Assembly (NCBI RefSeq): GCF_016888165.1
Contig: NZ_JACSWC010000238.1
Location: forward strand, 1-33,790
Reading direction: 5' to 3'
Length of the DNA: 33,790 nt
Source of the DNA: Halomicronema sp. CCY15110
GTDB lineage: Bacteria; Cyanobacteriota; Cyanobacteriia; Phormidesmidales; Phormidesmidaceae
A program made the position numbers and the translations under genes. Under the pieces are notes generated by a model, which saw only the letters and a list, made by a program, of their open reading frames with translations, was not told where the DNA came from and searched no databases. Positions within the stretch are counted from its first letter, which is position 1, and each line of letters opens with the position of its first letter. Positions 1 through 8,555 of the stretch are shown here, piece by piece.

Positions 1-74
1 CACAGATGGCTCCCCTTCTCAATCTGAGAATCTAGCTACATCAATACTCTCAGGACTTTTCTGCACCACTAAGG
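1..74 (+). repeat. Left copy of exact terminal inverted repeat
   Basis: Bases 1-74 are the exact reverse complement of bases 33716-33789. The match stops at base 75 (C here, and C rather than G at 33715). Repeats shared by both ends of a contig usually mark an assembly break inside a dispersed element such as an insertion sequence. They could also be true ends of a mobile unit. No transposase is adjacent and I cannot name a family. Confidence 0.9.
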
Positions 75-84
75 CTTACTGCTG

Positions 85-444
85 TCAGGCATTCAAAAAC
101 TGGTTGAGGTCTTCAATCACGCGGGGCAGTTCGGCTTCGGTAGTGAGGCGTAGGCGATCGTCGCGCACGGTGATTAGCAACTTAGCCGCAAACGGGCTGG
201 GCCAAATATTCGGATTGCAGAAGACTTCGAAAAACACATCGCCGGTGTGCTGATATTCCATCGAGGGGGCCACGGCTCGCTTATCAGCGGTCGGAGGCTG
301 GGCGGCGATCGCCTTTAGTTGGCCCACCAATTCCGTCAGGGCCGCTTTCAGATCCTGGCCAGCGGCGTGAGAAAAATTGAACCGCACCGAACCTTGCAAC
401 AGGTTGAGCGTGATTTGCGTGACGGTGGTTGAAGTCATGGCCAT
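85..444 (-). CDS. Small conserved-looking hypothetical protein (119 aa)
   Basis: I do not recognise a named family. The protein is soluble, with no signal peptide or membrane segment. It has a beta-rich start (TQITLNLLQGSVRFNFS), a middle helix (about residues 33-47) and a C-terminal helix ending in LNQFLNA. Cysteine is scarce and there is no catalytic motif I can name. It begins Met-Ala-Met, so residue 1 or 3 could be the start, and no strong ribosome binding site is visible. It lies 77 bp downstream of the oxidoreductase gene on the same strand and could be cotranscribed with it. Coding is supported by clean open reading, HIP1-type codon use (GGCGATCGCC near 303) and lack of a better frame. 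Function unknown. Confidence 0.7.
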   Translation of the reverse strand: MAMTSTTVTQITLNLLQGSVRFNFSHAAGQDLKAALTELVGQLKAIAAQPPTADKRAVAPSMEYQHTGDVFFEVFCNPNIWPSPFAAKLLITVRDDRLRLTTEAELPRVIEDLNQFLNA

Positions 445-521
445 CTCAATAAGCAGCTAGTCCTATTTTGTGGGCAAACCGGACGAAAATAACGGGTCTT
501 AAGGTTGGGTAAAGGTTGCGG

Positions 522-1523
522 TCAGTCCATCGTCAGCACGACTTTGCCCATGCCGCCACCGCCGCGCTGAATCCACTCGTGGGCGGCAACGGCCTGACTC
601 AGGGGAAACGTTTGATCCACATGAATGTGCAGCTTGCCAGCGTCCAACCATTGGGCACAGTTCGCCAAAATCTGGGCTTGATGATGGCGCGCTTCCGGCA
701 GGTACTGAAGTTGGGGCGTCAGCATCAGCTCAAAACTCACCCGCAGGTTGCGATCGCGCGCGACTTGCCAATTCGTGGTGTCGGCGGGGGCGAGCAACGT
801 CACCACATCGCCGCCATATTTCACCGCCTCGAAACTCTTCGCCAACACCGATTGCCCCACTGTATCGAAGGCGATATCCACCCCTTGATTGTCCGTCCAG
901 GCCATAACTGCCTGGACAAAATCCATGCGGTTGTAATAAATGCAGTGGTCGGCCCCCAAATGAGTGGCAAAGCGGGCCTTGTCTTCCGAGCTGATAGTCG
1001 TGGCAACTTGGGCCTCGCGGAGTTTCGCTAGTTGAATCGCCACATGTCCCACGCCGCCCGCCCCGGCATGAATCAGCACTCGCTGGTGGGGTGCTAAGCG
1101 GGCGCGATCGTACAGGGCTTCCCACGCCGTGAGCAAGACGAGGGGAGCCGCCGCCGCTTCGGCAAAGCTGAGGCGAGCCGGTTTGAGGACAACATCGGAC
1201 TCGGACACCACGGCATATTCGGCATAGTTGCCGCGATCGCCCCCCAATCCCCCGCTACAAAAGAACACCTCATCGCCGGGACTAAAGTGGCGGACGCGAT
1301 CACCCACGGTTTCCACCACCCCGGCCCCATCACAGCCCAACACCGTCAAGTCGGCACCTGGCACCAACGATCCCCGCCCCCGAATTTTGGTATCAATCGG
1401 GTTCACCCCCGCCGCTTTGAGCTTCACCAAAATATCGGTGTCTTGCCGCAGGGTGGGTAGCGGCAGTTCAGCCAGGGTCAACACCTCAGTGGCCCCCGGC
1501 GTTTTGAAAATACAGGCTTTCAT
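522..1523 (-). CDS. NADPH:quinone oxidoreductase-like MDR protein
   Basis: Medium-chain dehydrogenase/reductase of the zinc-independent quinone oxidoreductase type, about 333 aa, the usual length. The N-terminal GroES-like part contains KAAGVNPIDTKIRGRG and GCDGAGVVETVGDRV. The Rossmann nucleotide-binding loop is HAGAGGVGHVAIQLAKL at about residues 155-171. C-terminal GGGGMGKVVLT is typical of the family, where the substrate-side lobe closes the sheet. No structural-zinc cysteine cluster is visible. Likely role: cytosolic NADPH-dependent reduction of quinones or reactive enones; the substrate cannot be told from sequence. The first possible codon is TTG (1532), but the ATG three codons later (1523) begins the canonical MKACIF start, so I use it. 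It stands 91 bp downstream of ileS. Confidence 0.88.
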   Translation of the reverse strand: MKACIFKTPGATEVLTLAELPLPTLRQDTDILVKLKAAGVNPIDTKIRGRGSLVPGADLTVLGCDGAGVVETVGDRVRHFSPGDEVFFCSGGLGGDRGNYAEYAVVSESDVVLKPARLSFAEAAAAPLVLLTAWEALYDRARLAPHQRVLIHAGAGGVGHVAIQLAKLREAQVATTISSEDKARFATHLGADHCIYYNRMDFVQAVMAWTDNQGVDIAFDTVGQSVLAKSFEAVKYGGDVVTLLAPADTTNWQVARDRNLRVSFELMLTPQLQYLPEARHHQAQILANCAQWLDAGKLHIHVDQTFPLSQAVAAHEWIQRGGGGMGKVVLTMD

Positions 1524-1614
1524 ACTGAGCAATCGATGGCTGTGATCGGACTAGACGGTACGACATTTTGCCCCATCACCGGAGCGTTGCCCCCAGAGAG
1601 GCCGCACGGTCGGT

Positions 1615-4521
1615 TTAGAAGCTACCGGAGAGGGCGGCGACACAGCGATCGCAAATGGTGGGATGCTCACTGGACTGGCCGACGCTGGTGGAGTAGTTCC
1701 AACAGCGATCGCATTTCTCGCCAGCGGCATCCCCCACGCCGACCCCGATATGATCCGCCTCGCTGCGGTACTTCGCCTCGGTCAGCTTGTCCGGCGTCTC
1801 CAGTACCTCGACCTGCGACACCAAAAAGAGATACCGCAGCTCATCCACATGGACGCTGCCCGTTGCGACAGAGTCCGCTGGATTCATCGCATTTAGGGTT
1901 TGCCGTAGCGCCGGATCGGTCACATAGAGCAGCACTTTCGCTTCCAATGAGGACCCGATCGCTTTCTCCGCTCGCGCCTGCTCCAGCACTTTGTTCACTT
2001 CCTGCCGCACTTCCCGCAGTTGCGACCACTTTTGGGACAGTTTCGGTTGCCGCCAGGTGTCTTCTAGCGTGACCCAGCCCGCCTCAAACACCGATTGGGT
2101 CGGCGCGGCATAGGGCAGGTTTTGCCAAATATCCTCGGCCATGTGGGAGAGCACGGGGGCGATCGCCCGCGCCAGATTCTCAATGATGACCGCCAGCACC
2201 GTTTGGCAACTGCGACGCCGGGGAGAATTGGCATCACTGATGTACAGCCGATCCTTAGCCGCGTCCAAGTAAAAGTTGGACAGGTCTACCACACAAAAGT
2301 TCTGCACCGTTTGGAAAAATCGGAAGAACTGGTAGGTATTAAACGCATCCGTCACTTCGTCAAAGATTTCGGTGACGCGATGGAGCATATACTGATCCAG
2401 CTCCGGCATTTCTCCATAGGGGATGGCGGCTTTCGCTGGATCAAAATCGTGCAAATTCCCCAGCAAAAACCGGGCTGTGTTGCGGATCTTGCGATACACA
2501 TCGGCCATCTGTTTCAGGATGGTGTTGCCCAGTGGCACATCCGAAGAATAGTCCACCGAAGACACCCACAGCCGCAGCACGTCGGCCCCGTAGGCGGGTT
2601 CCTTTTTCTGATTTTTACCGCCCTCGATCACCACGCGCGGATCGATGACGTTGCCGATCGACTTGCTCATCTTGCGGCCCTGCTCATCCAGGGTGAAGCC
2701 GTGGGTCAGCACTTGCCGATAGGGGGCATGGCCGTTCACCGCCACACTGGTCAGCAAACTGGATTGGAACCAGCCCCGGTGCTGATCGGTGCCTTCCAGA
2801 TACATATCAACGGGATAGCTCAGCCCCTCGCGCTGCTGGGCCACCGCCGCCCAAGAGGAGCCGGAGTCAAACCACACGTCCATGGTGTCCATGCCTTTGA
2901 CGTAGGTGCGACCGTTGCTGCGATACGGTTCGGGCAACAAATCTTCGACGGGTAACTCCCACCAGGCGTCAGAGCCCTTCTCGGCAAAGAGCTGTTGAAT
3001 ATAGTTCAGCGTCTCTTCATTGATTAGGGGTTCATTGGTTTCACTGTCGTAGAACACGGGGATAGGCACGCCCCAGGTGCGCTGGCGCGAGATACACCAG
3101 TCGGCGCGATCGCTCACCATCGGCGTGATCCGGTTTTCCCCCTGGGCGGGAATCCAGGTGACTTCCTTAATGGCTTTCAGAGCCTCATCGCGGAACCCTT
3201 CCACCGAGGCAAACCACTGCTCCGTCGCCCGAAAGATCGTCGGCTTTTTGGTGCGCCAGTCGTAGGGATACTTGTGAACATAGGGTTCATGCTTGATCAG
3301 CGACCCGGCCTGTTCCAAGGCTTCGATGACGGCAGGGTTGGCGTCTTTCAGGACGTTTTTACCGGCGAACGGCCCGGCCTCCGCCGTCATATCGCCCCGC
3401 TCATCCACCGGACACAGCACGGATAAGCCATAGCGCTGACCCACGATGAAGTCGTCCTGACCATGACCGGGTGCCGTGTGCACTAAGCCCGTACCGGACT
3501 CAGTGGTGACGTAATCGCCCCCAATCACGATGGGACTCGTTTCGCCTCGTTTATCCGTCGGCAGGTGGTCTTGCAGGGGATGGCGGTAGGTACAGCCTTC
3601 GAGGTCTGCCCCTTTCAGTTCCGCTTTAAGGGTCAGTTCAGTGCCCATGATCGTGCTGAGGCGATCGCGCAAATCCTTCGCAATCAGCAGATACTTAAAG
3701 GGCTGGCCCGCCGCCACTGCCACCACGGCATAGGTGAGTTTAGGATTCAGCGCCACCGCCATATTGGCGGGAATCGTCCACGGCGTTGTCGTCCAAATTG
3801 CGACGCCGAGTTCAGATAGATAAGGCGCTAACGTCGGCATCGCCGCTTCAGCCGCTGCGACCATCGGAAATGCCGCATAGATACTCGGCGAAGTGTGGCC
3901 CTCGGGATATTCCAGTTCCGCTTCCGCCAGCGCCGTTTGCGATGTCGGGCTCCAATGCACCGACTTCAACCCCCGGTAGATGTAGCCTTTCAAATACATC
4001 TGGCCAAAGACGCCGATTTGCGCGGCTTCATATTCCGGCTGTAGGGTCATGTAGGGCGCTTCCCAATCCCCCCAGACGCCATACCGTTTGAAGCTTTCTC
4101 GCTGTTCGTTGATGGTTTTCTCGGCAAACGCTTTGGCCTTGTAGCGCAGTTTGATCGGGGTCAGTTTAGCGCGGGCCTCTGAGTCCATGTTTTGCAGGAC
4201 TTTCAGCTCAATCGGTAGACCATGACAATCCCACCCAGGGATATAACGCACTTTGCGCCCCTGGAGGATTTGGTACTTATTGATGACGTCTTTCAGAATT
4301 TTGTTCAGCGCATGACCGATGTGCAACGAACCGTTAGCGTAGGGCGGCCCATCATGCAGCACAAACGGCTCACCCGGATTCTTTTCGGCCAGCTGTTCGT
4401 AAACCTGGTGCTCGCGCCAAAATGCCTGAATCTCGGGCTCCCGCTTGGCGGAGTTGGCCCGCATCTCAAACGTTGTTTGGGGCAACAGAACGGTTTCTTT
4501 GTAGCTTTGGGTGTCAGTCAC
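1615..4521 (-). CDS. ileS: Isoleucyl-tRNA synthetase
   Basis: Class I aminoacyl-tRNA synthetase charging tRNA-Ile with isoleucine in the cytosol. HIGH lies in GSLHIGHALNK (about residues 67-70 from the start used here) and KMSKS in GRKMSKSIGNV near residue 600. The editing (CP1) domain lies between them (WTTTPWTIPANMAVALNP). The C-terminal zinc finger CDRCWNYS...CDRC marks the bacterial-type enzyme. From GTG at 4521 the product is 968 aa, close to the cyanobacterial norm, and begins VTDTQSYKETVLLPQT, resembling other cyanobacterial IleRS N-termini. The frame stays open 47 codons further upstream, with an ATG at 4575, so a longer form is possible. No T-box leader is apparent. Single housekeeping gene. 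Confidence 0.97.
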   Translation of the reverse strand: MTDTQSYKETVLLPQTTFEMRANSAKREPEIQAFWREHQVYEQLAEKNPGEPFVLHDGPPYANGSLHIGHALNKILKDVINKYQILQGRKVRYIPGWDCHGLPIELKVLQNMDSEARAKLTPIKLRYKAKAFAEKTINEQRESFKRYGVWGDWEAPYMTLQPEYEAAQIGVFGQMYLKGYIYRGLKSVHWSPTSQTALAEAELEYPEGHTSPSIYAAFPMVAAAEAAMPTLAPYLSELGVAIWTTTPWTIPANMAVALNPKLTYAVVAVAAGQPFKYLLIAKDLRDRLSTIMGTELTLKAELKGADLEGCTYRHPLQDHLPTDKRGETSPIVIGGDYVTTESGTGLVHTAPGHGQDDFIVGQRYGLSVLCPVDERGDMTAEAGPFAGKNVLKDANPAVIEALEQAGSLIKHEPYVHKYPYDWRTKKPTIFRATEQWFASVEGFRDEALKAIKEVTWIPAQGENRITPMVSDRADWCISRQRTWGVPIPVFYDSETNEPLINEETLNYIQQLFAEKGSDAWWELPVEDLLPEPYRSNGRTYVKGMDTMDVWFDSGSSWAAVAQQREGLSYPVDMYLEGTDQHRGWFQSSLLTSVAVNGHAPYRQVLTHGFTLDEQGRKMSKSIGNVIDPRVVIEGGKNQKKEPAYGADVLRLWVSSVDYSSDVPLGNTILKQMADVYRKIRNTARFLLGNLHDFDPAKAAIPYGEMPELDQYMLHRVTEIFDEVTDAFNTYQFFRFFQTVQNFCVVDLSNFYLDAAKDRLYISDANSPRRRSCQTVLAVIIENLARAIAPVLSHMAEDIWQNLPYAAPTQSVFEAGWVTLEDTWRQPKLSQKWSQLREVRQEVNKVLEQARAEKAIGSSLEAKVLLYVTDPALRQTLNAMNPADSVATGSVHVDELRYLFLVSQVEVLETPDKLTEAKYRSEADHIGVGVGDAAGEKCDRCWNYSTSVGQSSEHPTICDRCVAALSGSF

Positions 4522-4713
4522 GGCCAATAAAACGGGTGATTTTTGCACGGAATAATTATCTTTCACAGACCTCATCTCATCAAGCGATGCGGATGCCACT
4601 CTATGAAAAAGACATCTCTCTAGCGTAGGCCAGACCGATGAATTTGCGGGAGTTGTCCCCAAAATTCGCTCGTTATCGTTCCAGATCGCGTGAAAGCGCC
4701 AGCAGCCATTCCC

Positions 4714-5718
4714 TTAAAAGCGATGGCGCAGGCCGAAGAGATAGGCGTTGCTGCCCCCGATCGCATCGCCGAACTGTCGATAGGCCCCACTGCGGTGATG
4801 GATTCTCCCCGCAATGCCCCATTTGGGCGTATGCAGATATTCAATTTCTAACGCCAGGTAGTTGAGAAATTGCGATTCATCAGTGTTGTTGTCATCTTCA
4901 ATTTCCGGCAGCAGCGTGGCATAAGACACGCCCTCAATCAAGGCGATACTCAAGCTGGGCGACCATTCCCACCGTAGAGCCAGAGCCGCCGTGCCTTCCC
5001 AGTGATTTTGGCGACCTGAGTGCTTCAGCAGCAACAATTCGCCCTCGATTTTGACGGTATTACCGCCGGCCAAAGTCCGGCTGATGCCTGCGCCAAACAG
5101 GCTGGAATCCTCCACTTCAATGCCTTGGAAAGTCAGACTCTCTTCGAGGTCGTTATTGGTCATGAACCCACCCCACGCAGTGGCTCGCCACTGAATAAAG
5201 TCATCCGGCGGGGTGGCGACTTCCGCACTAATTTCAGTTAAAGACTGGCCCGTGGGCTCTGGAATATAATCCTCGACCTGAAAGGGAACCGTGTCGGGTC
5301 TTTCAGTTGGTTTCAGCGGCTCAGGCGGGTCGAAGTCAGCGGCGTCAAAATTGGGGGTGAGGCTAGCTGGGGGAGCCACCCCTGGATCTGCCGTTCCATC
5401 TAAAAGATCCCCTTCCGTTTCAAAGTCGATCGCCGCCGGGGCGAGGTGCTCCACATTGATGACCGGCGGCGTTGAGGCGGTGGTCAGCGGGACTGCTGAA
5501 GCGGGTGGGGCGATCGCAGGGACGCTGGCTGACGGTCGGTCGGTCTGTAACTCGGCGGCAGTAGTGGCAAAAGAGTGAGGTTGGGCGGTGCTCGGGGCGA
5601 CATCCAAACGTCGGACTTCGGCGCAGGCACTCTCCACCACGACCCATGACATCCCCACGGTCATGAGCAGGGCCAGACGAAGCGGAAGGCGCAGACAAAG
5701 ATGACCCGGTGTAAACAT
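4714..5718 (-). CDS. Secreted outer-membrane beta-barrel protein
   Basis: About 334 aa. There is a cleavable signal peptide (arginine-containing N-region, hydrophobic LALLMTVGMSWVVV, cleavage likely after SACA). A Pro/Ala/Asp/Glu-rich low-complexity linker spans about residues 45-165. The last 170 residues look like amphipathic beta strands ending in YLFGLRHRF, with a C-terminal Phe as in BAM-inserted outer-membrane proteins. The segment GRIHHRSGAYRQFGDAIGG followed by SNAYLFGLRHRF resembles the terminal strands of PagL-like/acyloxyacyl-hydrolase-related barrels. That is family resemblance by eye only, and a deacylase function is not claimed. A TTG lies one codon earlier; ATG at 5718 is preferred. 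It stands 193 bp upstream of the ileS start on the same strand. Confidence 0.75.
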   Translation of the reverse strand: MFTPGHLCLRLPLRLALLMTVGMSWVVVESACAEVRRLDVAPSTAQPHSFATTAAELQTDRPSASVPAIAPPASAVPLTTASTPPVINVEHLAPAAIDFETEGDLLDGTADPGVAPPASLTPNFDAADFDPPEPLKPTERPDTVPFQVEDYIPEPTGQSLTEISAEVATPPDDFIQWRATAWGGFMTNNDLEESLTFQGIEVEDSSLFGAGISRTLAGGNTVKIEGELLLLKHSGRQNHWEGTAALALRWEWSPSLSIALIEGVSYATLLPEIEDDNNTDESQFLNYLALEIEYLHTPKWGIAGRIHHRSGAYRQFGDAIGGSNAYLFGLRHRF

Positions 5719-6008
5719 CAATCGTAGGTATCTAGTTGTTGATGATGGATGGGGAGACTCCCGCAGCAGGCAGTTTGGAGCCCGCTAAAAACGTCTCACA
5801 TAGACTGCCAGAGCGGCGGCGGATGCGGTCAATGTGCTTATTTAACCAGAGAATTCCCGCTGCGGAGCATTAATTCTGAGCGATCGCTCCCCGTAGCGGC
5901 AGCCAACCTTCAGCTCGTGGAGACATCGGACACCACGGCGCACTTTCAACTGGGTTTGGGTCATATCAAGCTGCCTGTCTGCGTCATGGGTGGCGGCTAT
6001 CGAGTGAA
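5719..6008. other. Intergenic region, no gene seen
   Basis: This stretch of 290 bp lies between the HdeD-family gene and the barrel protein gene, both on the minus strand. An 87-codon plus-strand frame overlaps most of it, but it has no ribosome binding site and no family resemblance. A HIP1 octamer lies at about 5880. I see no RNA gene. The promoter of the barrel protein is expected here but I cannot place it. Confidence 0.5.
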
Positions 6009-6602
6009 TTAGCGCGATCGGGGCTGGTGATCATCTTGAGATTGCATCGTAGACGCCAGAAAAATAAGCCACCCGCCAGGCAAAATTAGGCTTAACGCGA
6101 CAATCAATCCCAACAGCCACGCCAGTGTGATTTTGAGACTGCTTATCAACAGGCCACCCAACCCCAATGCCCCCAACCCCATCGCCCAAAACCAGCGGCG
6201 CGTCGGCCCCGGTGGCAACTGCTTGGCCAAGGCCAGCTCCAGCATCCCTTGCAACAACAAAATCATACCCAACAGCGTCGATAGTGCCACATACCTCTGC
6301 AACAACGCGGTAAATAGTAGGAAACTCGCCACGACGTACAGCACTCCAGTGCTGACCTTGAGGCGAAATCCCGGTTCCGAGCGAGTTTGCCAACCGTAGA
6401 CTAACCGTGCCCCGCCTGCCACTAAAAATACTCCAGACATTAAAAAAACAATGACGCCTGGGGCCTGGATGGCGGTCACGATCGCGGCTAACCCCAGTAG
6501 CACCAGCAAGACGCCAATGAGCAAAATACCCTGGGTGAAATCCTTGAAACGGTTATTCGACGAAGAGCTCATAAATTCTGGAGGCAGAAACCACGCTTTC
6601 AC
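6009..6602 (-). CDS. HdeD/DUF308 family integral membrane protein
   Basis: 197 aa with about six hydrophobic membrane segments in hairpin pairs (for example GILLIGVLLVLLGLAAIVTA and GVIVFLMSGVFLVAGGARLV), typical of the HdeD/DUF308 fold. A short acidic/basic C-terminus (SQDDHQPRSR) follows. Family members are linked to acid or stress tolerance in enterobacteria; the role in cyanobacteria is undefined. The start is GTG at 6602, chosen because a perfect AAGGAGG lies seven bases upstream. The internal ATG at 6572 has no comparable site. Monocistronic as far as seen. Confidence 0.85.
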   Translation of the reverse strand: MKAWFLPPEFMSSSSNNRFKDFTQGILLIGVLLVLLGLAAIVTAIQAPGVIVFLMSGVFLVAGGARLVYGWQTRSEPGFRLKVSTGVLYVVASFLLFTALLQRYVALSTLLGMILLLQGMLELALAKQLPPGPTRRWFWAMGLGALGLGGLLISSLKITLAWLLGLIVALSLILPGGWLIFLASTMQSQDDHQPRSR

Positions 6603-6609
6603 TCTAAAG

Positions 6610-6616
6610 CCTCCTT
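6610..6616 (-). promoter_or_regulatory. Strong Shine-Dalgarno deciding a GTG start
   Basis: On the minus strand AAGGAGG is followed by seven bases and GTG (6602-6600). It fixes the start of the HdeD-family gene at a non-ATG codon. Confidence 0.85.
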
Positions 6617-6624
6617 AAGCTTTG

Positions 6625-6650
6625 CATTGCCTCGTTAAAGAAAGGCAATG
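6625..6650. promoter_or_regulatory. Inverted repeat upstream of the HdeD-family gene
   Basis: CATTGCC (6625-6631) and GGCAATG (6644-6650) form a perfect 7-bp inverted repeat with a 12-base spacer, 23 bases before the GTG start. This could be an operator or a small leader hairpin. No factor can be named. Confidence 0.35.
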
Positions 6651-6885
6651 TCCACAGGCCGTTGATGCCTGCCGGTCATCGTAGAAGTAGCACTAAAAAC
6701 GGGGCGTTGCGGCATTAGGAGCATGAACGCGACAGCGGGCCTCACTCCAGCCGCTCTCTACCCAAGGGCTCCAGCCCAAAGCTTTCGATCCTGCACCCAA
6801 ACTGGACGACTTTAAGAATAGATACCGCAGTTCAGACCGCCAAACGCCAAGGGACTTGCGCAAAAAAAAGATCCCCATGGACCGA

Positions 6886-6936
6886 GTTTCGACTCCGCTC
6901 AACTCTCGATACTGGGAGGTTGAGCGAAGTCGAAAC
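6886..6936. repeat. Hairpin repeat of the TTCGACTTCGCTCAAC type
   Basis: Left arm GTTTCGACTCCGCTCAAC (6886-6903) pairs with right arm GTTGAGCGAAGTCGAAAC (6919-6936), with a single mismatch and a 15-base loop. Sequences of this kind occur as dispersed intergenic hairpins in cyanobacterial genomes. Function unknown. Confidence 0.7.
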
Positions 6937-7167
6937 CGAATTGAACGGATTCTTTATTTCGTTGCAGAACGCTAAATTAGCCGACTTTATCCCCACATTC
7001 TGGGAGGGAGACGGGCGTTCAACCTCACCCAGGATGATGGAGTCGAGGGAGTGACCAGGCTATCAGTAACTGGTCGTGTCATTGGTCTGCATCCCAACTA
7101 TCCCCAGGACGAGGGGCCACCGGACGGTACCTTGTCCAAGCTTTCAAACCCTGCCCTCCTCAGCTCC

Positions 7168-8325
7168 TTAAGCGGCGACCAACTGAAATCGCGACAGCTT
7201 GAACAAACTGGTGTCATGGGGAGTGCTGCCATCGACGGCGAGATCAGCGAGCATCTTACCCATCAGCGTGGTGAATTTGAATCCATGGCCCGAAAAACCC
7301 GCGCCAATCACAACCTGGGGATAGTTGGGATGCTGATCGACCACAAAATCTTTATCGGGAGTCAACGTGTAGAGACATCGGCGGGTCGAAATGAGTGGCC
7401 CAGCGACATCGGGAATGTACTGACTGGCCCAGTCGCGAATCCGCTCCGTCCACGCTTCACTGGGGGTGTAGTCCACTTCACTCGGGCTTGCGACCGTATC
7501 CCACCCGTAAAAGGTGGTGAGTTTGAAGCCGATGCTGGGGTCGGCGTGGGGAATGCCGTAGGGCATTTCGCCGTAGTCGCCGTTCATGTGGGCAAAGAAG
7601 ACGGGAAACTTACCCGGTTCAAATAAACTCGGGTCTTTGGGCTGATAGAAGCCGAGTTGACAGGGCATGATTTTGAGGGGTAAATCAATGCCTTGTTCCG
7701 CCAGGACTCCCTTGGCCCAGCTGCCGACGGTGAGCACGATGCGATCGCACGTATACGTCTCATCTTCAGTTTGCACTTCCACCCCCGACTCCGACGGGGT
7801 GACCTTTAGCACAGGGGTTTGATCGAGGACTGTAGCCCCACGGGCTTGGGCCAGACGCACGTGGGCGAGGACACAGCGCGAGGTTTTAAGTAAGCCCGCA
7901 TCGGGGTTAAATAGCCCCTCCATGCCGTCATCTAGCGCAAATTGAGGATAGCGTTGGGCAATTTCGGCTTTGTTGAGGTGCTCATAATCCAGCCGTGACT
8001 CATCCAGGCTCGCCTTCATGCGCTGCCAGGTATCCATTTCGGGCGAGCCAAAGTCCAGGCCGCCGGTTTTGATGTAGAGCTCTTCGTCGGCTTCGTCTTG
8101 CAGGGCAAACCAGAGCGGATAGGCATCCCGCATCAGGTTGACATAAATGGGATTGTCGTAGGTGTAGCGAATAACTCGGGAATTGCCGTAGGAGCTGCCG
8201 TTCTGGTGATCGAGCTCAAACTGCTCTAGCAGCAATACTTTTTGTCCAGCTTTGGCCAGGTAGTAAGCAGCGGCACTGCCCACGCCGCCCGCGCCAATTA
8301 CGATCGCATCAAAATGCTGTGCCAT
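7168..8325 (-). CDS. Monomeric sarcosine oxidase family flavoenzyme
   Basis: 385 aa, the length of monomeric sarcosine oxidase (MSOX)/SolA. The FAD-binding GAGGVGSAAAYYLAKAG is at residues 11-27 and the dinucleotide-fold acidic end (LLLEQF) follows. Cys317 in RRCLYTLTPDKDF matches the cysteine that binds FAD covalently in MSOX, and Lys268 in GFKLTTFYG matches the oxygen-activating lysine. GAGFSGHGFKF (341-351) is the C-terminal flavin motif. Expected reaction: sarcosine + O2 + H2O gives glycine, formaldehyde and H2O2; N-methyltryptophan or pipecolate oxidase activity cannot be excluded from sequence alone. It is 230 bp downstream of the BCCT transporter on the same strand and opposite the dimethylglycine dehydrogenase cluster, which favours sarcosine. 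A HIP1 site lies inside (7741). Confidence 0.85.
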   Translation of the reverse strand: MAQHFDAIVIGAGGVGSAAAYYLAKAGQKVLLLEQFELDHQNGSSYGNSRVIRYTYDNPIYVNLMRDAYPLWFALQDEADEELYIKTGGLDFGSPEMDTWQRMKASLDESRLDYEHLNKAEIAQRYPQFALDDGMEGLFNPDAGLLKTSRCVLAHVRLAQARGATVLDQTPVLKVTPSESGVEVQTEDETYTCDRIVLTVGSWAKGVLAEQGIDLPLKIMPCQLGFYQPKDPSLFEPGKFPVFFAHMNGDYGEMPYGIPHADPSIGFKLTTFYGWDTVASPSEVDYTPSEAWTERIRDWASQYIPDVAGPLISTRRCLYTLTPDKDFVVDQHPNYPQVVIGAGFSGHGFKFTTLMGKMLADLAVDGSTPHDTSLFKLSRFQLVAA

Positions 8326-8503
8326 GTCAAACCACGCTCCTAGAAGAAAGTTGCAGGGATAGAGTCTGCTAAGGCGGGTGATGAGGCTGGAGCAAACAAA
8401 TCACAGGCCAGTGGAGAGCACTCCTAAGGACTGGCGGAAACGCTTAACCACTCGCAACCGAGTTAACGCCTGTGGGTGGGTGTAAGGTAGTGAATCTTAG
8501 AGC

Positions 8504-8535
8504 AGAGGCGCAATTAACCGGTCAACTACGCCTCT
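8504..8535. terminator. Weak hairpin after the BCCT gene
   Basis: AGAGGCG (8504-8510) and CGCCTCT (8529-8535) form a 7-bp stem just downstream of the transporter stop codon on the minus strand. There is no U-run, so it may be a processing or partial termination site between transporter and oxidase. Confidence 0.3.
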
Positions 8536-8555
8536 GAAACGGTTATGCCAAAAGG

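Larger units (their letters stand above)
6603..7167. other. Intergenic region with repeat debris
   Basis: This stretch of 565 bp has no supportable gene. It contains the leader inverted repeat (6625-6650) and a hairpin repeat (6886-6936). Weak frames on both strands have unnatural composition and cross the hairpin. The 3' end of the sarcosine oxidase gene faces it, and I see no U-rich terminator. Confidence 0.5.

Noticed and set aside
2095-2955. 286-codon plus-strand frame opposite ileS
   Set aside because: Antisense shadow of a conserved synthetase gene; composition is His/Ile/Gly-biased without motifs.
4522-4662. 47-residue upstream extension of isoleucyl-tRNA synthetase
   Set aside because: It exceeds the family length and has no similarity to known N-termini; the GTG at 4521 fits better, although the ATG at 4575 cannot be fully excluded.
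5749-6012. 87-codon plus-strand frame between the barrel and HdeD genes
   Set aside because: No ribosome binding site, no resemblance, and atypical composition.
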